Shown in pieces: positions 1-10,200 of a stretch of DNA of 64,000 nucleotides. The position numbers were made by a program, and so were the translations under genes. The stretch lies in the NCBI RefSeq assembly GCF_019649055.1, contig NW_026570224.1:2604001-2668000 (forward strand), given 5' to 3'. The stretch is from Paramacrobiotus metropolitanus (lineage: Eukaryota; Tardigrada; Eutardigrada; Parachela; Macrobiotidae). The notes under the pieces were generated by a model. The model made no database searches, was not told the DNA's origin, and was given only the letters and a program-made list of their open reading frames with translations. Position 1 is the stretch's first letter; every line of letters begins with the position of its first letter.

Positions 1-55
1 CAAAAAGCCAAAAACTATGCAGTTACCAAACTGATATTCGTTTTTATATTTTCAG

Positions 56-690
56 ATCGGCATGCCAAATCCCGAATTACACCGACTGGTAGACGCCATT
101 CATGATATTCACTACGCCGGACATAGTGTGCCCTTAAAGCATCTCGATGTAACCCAGCTCTTGCCAGAAGGTACTCTAATGGTAATCTTATCAAACGTCG
201 TAAGCTGTAACACCACCTGAACATATCTGAACAGATACCTCGAAATATTATACATATCACGGATCACTGACCACACCGCCATACAATGAATGCGTGCAAT
301 GGATTGTCCTGAAACACCCAATCGAGGTTTCTACCGAACAGGTACTCGTATTAACAGTTCAAATTTGAAGCTATGCATCTAGGCCAAAGAGGTAAAATCT
401 ACCGGATCTTTTTACAGATGCAGGCTTTTCGAAGCTTGAGTACGCGAAAGGGGCGGAAGCATAGTCGGGAGTCTCGTGACTCACGAAAAGGAAGTCGGGA
501 CAGTGTCATTTCCGTTCGTCGAAGTCACAGCGAGCGTCGGCCGGATAAAGGGCGGGTATTGCAAAACTATCGCGTTACCCAACGGATACGGACACATGAA
601 GTTATTGCTTCTTTCAAATTAAACGGTGACCATACGGATTTAAGCAGTTCCAGCAGCATCAGCGATCTGAGCGGTTCTGATTCTGAATAG
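56..690 (+). CDS. 3' end of an unidentified gene with a Ser/Arg-rich C-terminal tail (partial)
   Basis: Two terminal exons can be read: 56-181, after a good acceptor ending at 55, and 418-690. They join in phase 0 through a donor at 182 (ATG|gtaatc) and an acceptor ending at 417. The first exon encodes the segment starting [20 protein letters not shown]; the other two frames have stops. The last exon encodes a basic tail rich in RS, SR and HS pairs, ending in a run of serines and acidic residues ([15 protein letters not shown], stop at 688-690). I do not recognise the family. The tail resembles low-complexity, phosphorylatable tails of nuclear or scaffold proteins, but that is only a composition argument. 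A second donor at 171 (GAAG|gtactc) would shift frame and give a much shorter C-terminus. An AATAAA lies at 765-770. The rest of the gene is outside the window. Confidence 0.55.
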
Positions 691-755
691 CATTTGGTTC
701 AATGTAACTTAAGAATTTAACCAAGTTCGAAGTGCTTTATCATCGAATAATACGA

Positions 756-761
756 TTTATT
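756..761 (-). terminator. Polyadenylation signal AATAAA of EXOSC7
   Basis: TTTATT on the plus strand reads AATAAA on the minus strand, about 120 bases past the EXOSC7 stop. It lies 4 bases from the AATAAA of the opposing gene, so the two 3' ends probably overlap. Confidence 0.5.
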
Positions 762-764
762 AGC

Positions 765-770
765 AATAAA
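765..770 (+). terminator. Polyadenylation signal AATAAA of the first gene
   Basis: Canonical AATAAA 75 bases after the stop at 690. It is the only canonical signal close to that stop on the plus strand. Confidence 0.5.
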
Positions 771-881
771 GCTCACTTTAACCCAATGTAAACTTAAGTA
801 CATCTATTTGTACAGAAGCGCCGACGAATTTAACAGTCACCCACAAAAAATTAATTTTCAATAAGATTACGTTACCAATCA

Positions 882-3041
882 TCAAAGAGAACACTTCAAC
901 GCTTTATCAAGTTCACGATTCATTTCCTGGCATACTTTCATCGAGATCTGTAAACAAAAACAAAATTATAGAAAAAGGCAACAGAAACATCGAAAAAATA
1001 AGGTTTTGCCATTTTGTAATACAACTTAGTTATGCCCAGAGTATACAAGCATCGTTTTACCTCGACAGCTTCTTGTAAAACCTCTGGCCTGATTCCAAGT
1101 TCCGGTCCTGTGCAGTCAACAGACTGGTAAAACACTGTACCGCTTGCGTTAGCGGCTACAACGAATAATGCTTCGGCCGCCACGCGTTCTTCCCTAGTGA
1201 CATCCACGACAAAAACCGGTCCAATCTACACAACACATGAACTGATCAAAGCTCCTACTTTATTACAGTGCCGATTTGGCTAACAACGAGTTTTCCAACA
1301 AGCATTCATACTCATACGTATTCTACTGTATGTAAGGACTTTACACAAAACGGCACACCTTAGAAAGGGTAGCTATTGTTGGAACGCAAGCAACATCCAT
1401 CTGCCAACAATCGTACGGGTTATCACTGTATTCGATCTCGAACTGATCCAGTTCATCTTCGACAATGCGAACAGTAGGAAATCTTGCGTCGGCTAACGAT
1501 GCTTTAATGGCTAAAGCTGCTGCTTCTAATACTGAGGAACCTTGCTCGAAAATCTGCAAAAAATCCAATCAACAAGAAATTCAACAATGATACTAAATCA
1601 GAATTTACACATATCTTTAAATTAATACAGAGGTACAAACTGACACCTACAATAATATCGAAAAACAGCGTCCAGCATTTCGATCCTTTTAGCACACCAA
1701 GTTTCTTCCGGTCAATACCGCCAGATTCGTAGTATATGCATTCCAGAATTTGCTGTAGTTCTTGGGTGCTGAATATTTCGGTATCCTCATCCTCTTCTGC
1801 ATTCCCAAAGGAAGGGACAGAGCTATGACGAAATCAGAATAGGCATATGGGTTCACGTAAATTTTCTCATCCGTTGCATACTTTCGAGAACAGACATTTA
1901 CCTCAAAGGTACAAAACCGATAAAAAAGAAAATGAAATGCACAAAGATAACAAGTTAGAAAATAATATTACTGAAGAAGAATGCCGAGCAAAAATCAGGC
2001 ATTCGTACTTGACTACACATGGGAAAGCTTGTGAAAAGTCCGCACACAATCAGTATAGCGAAGGTATTTATGTTGGCTAATTGAAAAAAATAAGAGCATA
2101 CAAAACGCGCACCTTTCAACCGAGATTTCCACGATGCCTTCATCTGGCGTATCCTTTTCAGGTTCACCAAGTGCGATTTTTACTGCCGCGACAACATTCG
2201 TATCTCCCTAAAACAAAAAAATATTCCGGTAGGTAGCCTTTTATGCAAAAAAAGGTGAAAAAAAACAGGAGCTCCGTCAGTGCAAAAAAAATTGAGAATA
2301 GACGAAAAACAAAAAAATAATTTAAAAAATGGGATAGAGAGTAATAACACTGTCTTTTATAAGCATAAAGCTTAAAAGAAAAGCATAAAGCTTATAAGAA
2401 AACTATAACAAAATGATATAGCGGTAATATGGTATTAAACAAGCTAATCTGACTGTTTTGGAGAATAATTAGCACGAAATTCACCACACATCAATGATAG
2501 CACATATTCGGTATACAAAGAATGGCACTATCAGACTATCGGTATCTGTTAAAAACAGAAGAAAGTTCAAGAAACACTTTAAAAACTTTTGGGACCACTT
2601 GTATCGTGCCAGACAGAACTTGTAAGCGGAATTGCCGTTGCTGCTCAGTGGCTTGTTGTTTTTTTGCTGGCATGACAAAAACAACGTATACAGAATGGCT
2701 GCAACGAACATAAACGTCCTATCTCCAGTTCTCACAAGCTTAATCCTGGCCGAACCGTTTGCATTGTTCACAGAGCCCACTTCGATGTGGATATTTCGAT
2801 AATCCAGTGGACCCCTTCCATCCAGCCGGAAATCGAAGTCCTACAGTTACGGAAAAAGCAAACTTTACTTACTTCGTGAAATCGTGTGCACTCCACAGAA
2901 CGCACAACGTAAAAGATTCAGAACTCAACTTACTCTGATGCCTTCAAAAAGAAACTGCTTCTCGTTCTCATTGATATAAGCGTCATCAGTGCGGTCCTGA
3001 TCCGCATCCCTATCTTCTTGGAGAGCCTTCCAGTCGCTCAT
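882..3041 (-). CDS. EXOSC7: Exosome complex component RRP42 (EXOSC7)
   Basis: Seven exons read on the minus strand: 2934-3041, 2736-2840, 2113-2207, 1651-1822, 1359-1553, 1061-1225 and 882-947. They sum to 906 nt, giving 301 aa (human EXOSC7 has 291). The ATG is at 3041-3039 and the stop at 884-882; all junctions have GT..AG and matching phase. The protein follows the RNase PH-like fold of EXOSC7: RLDGRGPLDYR near the N-terminus, SARIKLGDTNVVAAVK across the exon 2/3 junction, an acidic insert before the FFDII strand, and DNPYDCWQMDVACVPT near residue 205. EXOSC7 is a catalytically inactive ring subunit of the nuclear and cytoplasmic RNA exosome, which threads RNA to the DIS3 and EXOSC10 nucleases. 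It starts head-to-head with the ANKRD27-like gene, 870 bp away. The family call is firm. Confidence 0.93.
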
Positions 3042-3911
3042 GTTTGCACGAACGCACGAAGATACCGGGCAGCTGGTCTATCTTACAATCAGATCAGATC
3101 CCGTCTTCCTAACAATCAGCTAGTACGAGACAATTTAATGGATTATGACATAATTGACATTCAATCAGCAAGTTCAACGTTTATGTGCTTTCTGTAGATA
3201 AAAATAACGCAGTAAAGACTAAAGAGTAAAGTAGTAAACTAATTTTCGAAAAGAAAGTTCAGCATTAATGATGAAAACAGCTGTTCTCATACGAAAAGTG
3301 GAACGCAGGAGCGAGGCGAAGATATGACTTTGGTGGGTGAGTCATTCAGCAATTTGCATCGCGTCAAATGACTGCACGCACGAGGACGGTGGCGAATGAC
3401 GATGTATTCGATTTTTCACTGAAGAAAATGTGGTTGCCCATAAAATGAAAAAGAAAATTTTTGATGTGCTCAGTTCTGTGACAGATATTCAATTATTGTG
3501 AATACTAATACGATTATCTTACAACCAGATAAGGAGGTCTGAACCAATTCGTAGGCTGGGGATTGCATAACTAGGAGTCTAAGCGCATAATTCTGTAAAA
3601 ATTTTTTAATCTTCCCATCTTTGGTTTGTGCGCAGTATCTGAGTATCTCCCATCAAGTCTTCTTCGAGTGGATCCTCTTTTGGATACTGTAACTTGTTTA
3701 ACTGACATTTTCGTTGAATAAGATACGATACAATAATCAGCGTGCTGTATCATTAATGATCATAAGGTCCCGTTTAGATGTAGATAGATATACTGGATAG
3801 AGGAAAGTGCGGAAAACTCTTCGGACGGAAGCAAGCCTGGGACATCCGTCCATGCAGAGTTTACGATCTCTTATCATTTTGATTTTGATCGGATTATCGT
3901 GATTTTACTAC
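3042..3911. promoter_or_regulatory. Head-to-head intergenic region, EXOSC7 / ANKRD27-like
   Basis: This 870 bp stretch separates the start codons of two divergent genes, so both promoters or 5' UTRs must lie here or in unseen upstream exons. I saw no convincing TATA box or coding exon. Short open frames here look random. Confidence 0.4.
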
Positions 3912-6390
3912 ATGAGAACGATGGGGGATGAGAACTTTACCCAAAATCCATTCTACATTGCCCTGACGAAGGAATACAAAGATCTGTACAGCAAAGCGTG
4001 TGATCGGAAATGTATTATCTGTGTTCCTCGCCTGTCCTCATTACCACTACACAAGAAAACCAACGCATTGCTGACAAAAAAATCGGAGCTCGGACTGCAT
4101 ATTCTCATGCCTTCCCCGCTGCAGGTGCATGTTGACGGTCTGCACGATTGTGTACAAAAGGGCTATTCAGTGGTCATCAATCCGAAGGCGGGAACTATTG
4201 CGGGATATTCTGGATTTGCCAGGAATTTCTCGGCAAAAATCTTATCTGAGGTAGGAATGTGATTCACTGCTCAGAAAACAACGAGGACGAATAAACAACT
4301 TTTTATGGTTTGTAACTTCATTGTAGGAAGTAAGCAAGATTGCGATATTTTATGAGCAACCTGATGGCTATGTAATACCTGTAGCTTACTTTGGATAATA
4401 ATTCGTATAGATACTTCAAGTATTCATAGTAAATAATAATACAGTATACTACGTAGCAGGTCGTTGTGGATATTAGAAATGGGTACTAATTTAGAGAGAA
4501 ATTCTGGTGTTAATGCTGTAACAGTGCTGTTATTTAAAGTATTTTAATAAAATATAATTATGGGACGGAATATAATGATAATCAAGTGTGCACTTGTGAT
4601 TGTATTTTATTCATAATGTACGTAATAATTATATAGATATGCATTGTACATTTGTACTGTGCTAGTTGTTTAGAGTTTAGACTCTGTCCAGTGTCCATCT
4701 TTTGAAACATTTTAGTGTTGATGAAATTCTTGAAAAACTTGTGAAAGTTAACATGCATTTCCTGCATACGCTTTTTGCCACCTGAAATAGTGTGAACCTT
4801 TACAGTACTTCTAGAATAAGTAATCTGTTACTATGTACCAGTATTTTTACTGCATATCGGCTTTTATAAATCGAATTTTCTGTGTGATTTTCGATTTCTG
4901 TGTTGCCTGTTCTATGGAAAACAACGATGAGCATAACGTACCGTCGTACGGTATGATATTGGCCTGCAGCACTGCAGAATGTGACGCCTTAAGCAGTTAT
5001 AGACCGTAATGTCTGCAATGCCATGTTCTTCTTGATTACATTAGTTTAGTTTTGATGGTAAACGTTTTTGCAGGAACGGTGCTACGACGAGAACGGTCGC
5101 TCATTTACGCTGCTGCTCATCGATCGACCGTTAGGCGGTGATATGGACACTTTCGACAGATCTGTTCCCACCATGGAATATAATGTGATAACCCTTTCAG
5201 CGGCCAGCTGTGAGGAATTCCTTCGCAGTTCCCTACCGCCACATGAGGCGGAACGGATAATTGGGAACTATAAAAAGTCCATTGAGCAGTATTACTGTAC
5301 TTATTTGATGCTGGAAGGCTACGTTGACGATTTGGCCAATAAACTGCGCTTGCTGGTCAACAAGACGCTGGATTCGGAAATATTGCGGGTATCCAGTAAT
5401 ATTAATCGAAAAGACGCTGCCGCCGCGCTGGAAGTTTACGGACACAATATCCTTTTCCATAAAATATTCGATTTTTTACGGGATAAAGTTTATATGGAAG
5501 CAGATGGGTTGCTGAAAAAGAATCTCAGTACCGTGAAGAAGCCGACTTCAGTTGATGGACTAGATGTCACAAACGCTAAGTTTCAGAACGCGGAAGAGTT
5601 TCTTGGGAAAATGCCCAGTCAGACCTCCCCGCTGCAGCAGCTAGTGTTTTTTGGACGGGCTCTTCAGGGCTTACGGGTAAGTGCCTGTCATGTTTTATAT
5701 TTTGTATCTACGTTGAATCAACGTTGAATGTTTGTATTGTATGTTGATTTGTATTGTAATGTGCGTTGATTTTTTCGTATTGTGTTGTTTTTGTTTTGAA
5801 TCTATTTTTGTACGTTGAATTTTTAAAAATTATTCTTGTTTTACTAGCGAATTCCTTCCGATTTTTTCTGTTTCTGATTGCAGGAAGATGTGATGCTTTT
5901 CCACAGGGAGCAGCTGCGAATGGGCAAAACCAAAGTAAAATCTGTGGCCTTGACAGCGGACGATATTCTGAATTTGATCCTATATGTTATGGCGTCGAAG
6001 AAATGTGGATGTTTACGCACAGTTCTTGCTTACATAACCAAATTTTGCTTTACAATTCCCGAAGCTAGCCTGCAGTACGCGTTAACCACATTTGAAGCTG
6101 CAGTCAAATTCCTGGAGGAAGACAAGTCAGATAACAAGGAGCCGGTCAACCGTTTCAGAAATTCCTCTTCCAAAAGCTCAACTGAGGATTGGGATATCCC
6201 GGATAAAATGTCCTTGATTACGTTAAGAGACGATTACCCCAAGAACGGCACTGCAACAGCAGTTAACGGAAACAGTTTTGAGAAGGTGCCGTCGGTCGGT
6301 AACGGGATTGCAAAATCTGTTATGCAGACCAAAAAGCCGTCACCGTTAGATATCTTTCGCTCAGGAGTGGCATATGGAAAACAAGAATGA
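3912..6390 (+). CDS. ANKRD27/Varp-like VPS9-domain protein lacking ankyrin repeats
   Basis: Three exons: 3912-4250, 5074-5676 and 5884-6390 (1449 nt, 482 aa; a second in-frame ATG at 3921). The N-terminus (NPFYIALTKEYKDLYSK, then CIICVPRLSSL) matches the start of ANKRD27/Varp, and the later part (TSPLQQLVFFGRALQGLR, ADDILNLILYVMASKK, YALTTFEAAVKFLEE) matches its VPS9 domain. In Varp this domain is the guanine-nucleotide exchange module for Rab21, while two ankyrin arrays bind VAMP7 and Rab32/38 and the linker binds the retromer subunit VPS29. Here the frame ends at TGA 6388-6390 after LDIFRSGVAYGKQE, about where the first ankyrin repeat begins in Varp. No ankyrin-like exon is visible before the next gene at 7201. 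The gene is therefore either truly short or a truncated Varp. The VPS9 assignment is firm; function in endosomal Rab activation is inferred. Confidence 0.85.
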
Positions 6391-7200
6391 GTAATCAGCA
6401 GTGAAAGCATTATTGGGATATCCATGTCCATGACAATATATCGATGAAGAAAGATACGTAATATATAACGGTGGATACCGAACGGTTAATTTTGGCTGAC
6501 AAATCTGGAATTGTTTTGGGTTATTGTATTGTAATTACTACTTCAGCGTATCCAGTGCTGCTTGACCAGTGATTTTCTATTCGATTTTTTATTTTCGGCT
6601 GTAGAAAATGCGTATTCTTTATAATGATTGAGATGCTGGAGAAATTATAAATTTCGCTTTTACAAGTTGTTTGAAGTTTTATTTCGGTTGATCGTTCGTG
6701 GCAGGCTGAACTGCCATTCAAAACATAATGATATGAGTTGCTAACCATAAGTACAAACAACAGAGGCGAATGTTCTTTGTAGATTTTTTGTTCAGAAACC
6801 GGCAGGTAAAGGAAGTGCCGTAGGGTTTCGCAACGATTGCTTACGCATTGAACCGTTGAAACTTACTACTGTCTGGCTTCTGATTTATTCTAATAGTCTA
6901 CAAAATCTCAAGAGTCTACAGAACTTAATGCTAATAAATTCATAACAAATTATTTACTGTGGTTTCTGTTCAGTGTCTAGCGGTAAGCAGTCATAAACGA
7001 GGAAAGTTTTTCGTGTAATTTAAGTAATACTTATAAGTACTAAAATTTTCGTTAAGAATCCATGTGAATATGATGTCAAGCAGTACGCCTACCGAATGAA
7101 ACATTAATCACCTGGTTAGGTCGGAATGCTTATCCTTAAACATTTATCATAATTTTGTGTCTTGGTACTATACCTCGTAGTTTTCGTAATATAAACACTT
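6391..7200. other. Intergenic stretch after the ANKRD27-like gene
   Basis: About 800 bp, AT-rich, with no coding exon I can support and no ankyrin-like reading frame on the plus strand. An AATAAA at 6933-6938 could end the ANKRD27-like transcript. The 3' part presumably carries the fucosyltransferase promoter. Confidence 0.35.
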
Positions 7201-10200
7201 ATGCACGCCTTGCGTGGCATCCGTAAATTACGTTTGCAAAAGCCAAAATTTCGCCGCCGAGAAGTTATTTTGATCCTGTGTTATGTTGTTGCCGGTTATT
7301 TGTTCTCGTCGTTGTTTCTTCTCGCTGTTTTGGACGAAGAGCGGATTTTGTCTCCCGGTTATAGCGAAGATTTTCACGAAACTGCTCCCATCAGATCAAC
7401 TTTATCCCGCATTAGACGATGGTATTTTTCCAATGTTTCCGCTCGCTCGATTCCAGTTTCAGAATTTGCTTTAGATAGTCGACTATGGCCAGATGATACC
7501 CTGGTTAGCGATCGCATTGAACGTCAGCTGTTGTTTTATCCCGATTCAAAGGGTCGTTTAACCGCGAAACTCGTAGTTATTGTGAAATCTACGTACAATA
7601 AAAAAGATCCCCGACAACGACGGCCGGGAAAAATTCTGGACCATGATTACGAGCATGGTCGCGGCATCTGTCCGGTGACACATTGTACTTTCACCAGTAA
7701 CGAGAGAAAAGCTCATATTGCGGATGCGATCCTTTTTGTTGATGGCATACCTGATTGGTATACTGAAGTAAGTCAATTTAAATATAGCGTGCAAAGCTGT
7801 GCTTGAAAACTCATATTAATTTTAAACTGGAGAACAATATTTAGATCTACGATCGTCCGCAAAATCAAGTGTGGATCCTATCCTTGCTAGAATCACCTTA
7901 CCATACGAGAAGCTTCTCCCACGCTCAACAACTTATAAACTGGACGGCAACGTAAATATGACCCTGTTAAGAATTGTGTATGGCTTCCATTAGAATTTGT
8001 TAATTAGTATCATTAAGTAAGTAAATAATATCAATAGATTCATATATCCTTACGTCCTTATTTTTTGGAAATTATCTCCTAAATCAAGATTGATTTTTTC
8101 AGTAAGTTGATAATTTTATAAAATATAGCATCGCACAAGCGTTCCTACCTTTATCTTTAAAAAAATCTTAAGTTTTGGAGAAGGTTTAAAGAAAATTTTT
8201 AAAAGTTGTAGTACTTAAGGGTTGTCAGTACTTAACGGTTGCTAGTTTTGGAAATTATCTCCTAAATCAACACTGATTTTTTCAATAAGTTGTTAATTTT
8301 ATAAAACAGAACATCGCACAAACGTTCCTACCTTTATCTTCAAAAAAATCTTAAGTTTTGAAGAAGGTCTAAAGAAAATTTTTAAAAGTTGTAGTACTTT
8401 AGGGTTGTTAGTACTTAAAAATGTGGTACTACGTAAGTTGTAGTACTTAAATGCTGTTAGCTTCTAGAGAGTTCGCAACTTAGCAACCTAAACAATAGTT
8501 ATTTAAAATTGCCAAATACATCAAACATAATTTTATTTTTTATAATTCTTGAAACCTTTAACACGTTCTTAAATCCGTTTGATTACCTCAACATAACTAT
8601 AAATTCTTCCAAAGTCGGCTTTAAAGCTTTTACATTTCCAGAATTTCTAAATAGCTGTTACTCTAAATATTTTTAGCCTCCAGAGTTTCTAAATTTTAAA
8701 ATTATCTAGAAATCTGAGTACCTCAATATCTCACTGTCTAAAGTGTCTAATTTATACGAGTATCTAATTCCTAAATATCTAAGAGCCGGCCCGCGGCCCA
8801 TTTACTGAATTCAATAACGTAGCGGCTCTGCGGTACTGGTGGTAGCTTGGGCATTTACTAACCTACGTTACTTTGTAATACTGATGGCAGCTCAGGTATT
8901 ACTATTCACTAACCTCTAAATCTAATAATTTAATATGTATTTATTATTTAATTTATTTTATTAAATACTGAACAGCTGGCTGAATGGCTGAAAATCTTGC
9001 AATTAGTAACTAAAGATGCAGTCTGCGAGGTTATTTTGAGCAACTGTTTATTGTTTCCTACAAGTTTCATTAATTCTGCGCCGAAATATCGGCTCAAGGA
9101 AAGTGGCCCGGTACATGGTACCAAATTCGTGTACATACACGAAAACTTTCACTTTCGCGCAATCCCAAACACCTTTTTGTTTCGCTTTATGACATTCTGT
9201 AGCCAGACGATTTGTATAAACTAGCCTGAAAACCGTTTGTGCGCGCAACATCCAGTTAATCCAGCATCTCCCAAAGCTTCCTACCTGCTGCTTGGAAAAA
9301 AATTTTGGTTTCCGGAACGTTTTCAAAAACCGTTTTAAGATTTCAGTACTTAGCGTTTAAAGTTCATAGAAATTTCCAGTAAATTCTGGAAACGTCTCGA
9401 ATGAGCAAATACAGGTTTTGCAACTTAGCAACCTAAACAATAGTTATTTAGAATTGTCAATTACATCAAACTTTTAAATTTGCTTTTTTAAATTCTTGAA
9501 ACTTTAAGATGTTTTTAAATGCGTTTGAATACCTCAAAATAACTGTAAATTTATCCAAAGTCGGCTCCAGAGCTTTTACATTTCCAGAATTTCTAAATAT
9601 TTCGACTCGGCCCCGCGCAGCGGGGCCGTTACCTCTAATTTTCTGAGCCTCCAGAGTTTCAAAATTTTAAAAATATCTAGAAATCTGAGTATCTTAATAT
9701 CGCACGGTTTAAATTGTCTAATTTATATGTAATTTCTAAATATCTAAAAGCCGGCCCGCAGCCCGTTTACCTATTCACTCACGTAGCGGCTCTGTAATTC
9801 TGGTGGTAGCTAAGGCATTCACTAAACTACGTTGCTCTGTAATACTGGCGGTAGCTTTGGGTATTCACTAAGCTCGAAATCTAATATAATACAATATATT
9901 TATTTTATTTTAATAATTACTGAAGAGCTTGACTGAATGGCTGAAAATCTTACAATCTTACATGCAGCCTGCGAGGTCACCTTGGGCAACCGTTAATTGT
10001 TTCCCACAAGTTTCCATTAATTCTGAACTATCGACTGGACGGTTTTTATGGGCATCGTGTAAATGATCTCACTCCATCCATTTTATCACCGTTTAAATAT
10101 TATCTGTCGTACCAAAAATACAGGTTTTAAGTTCGTTAGAATCGGCAATATAAAGTTACATTAAAAACGGGAAAAAGAACCGTGAAAAAGGCAAACAAAA

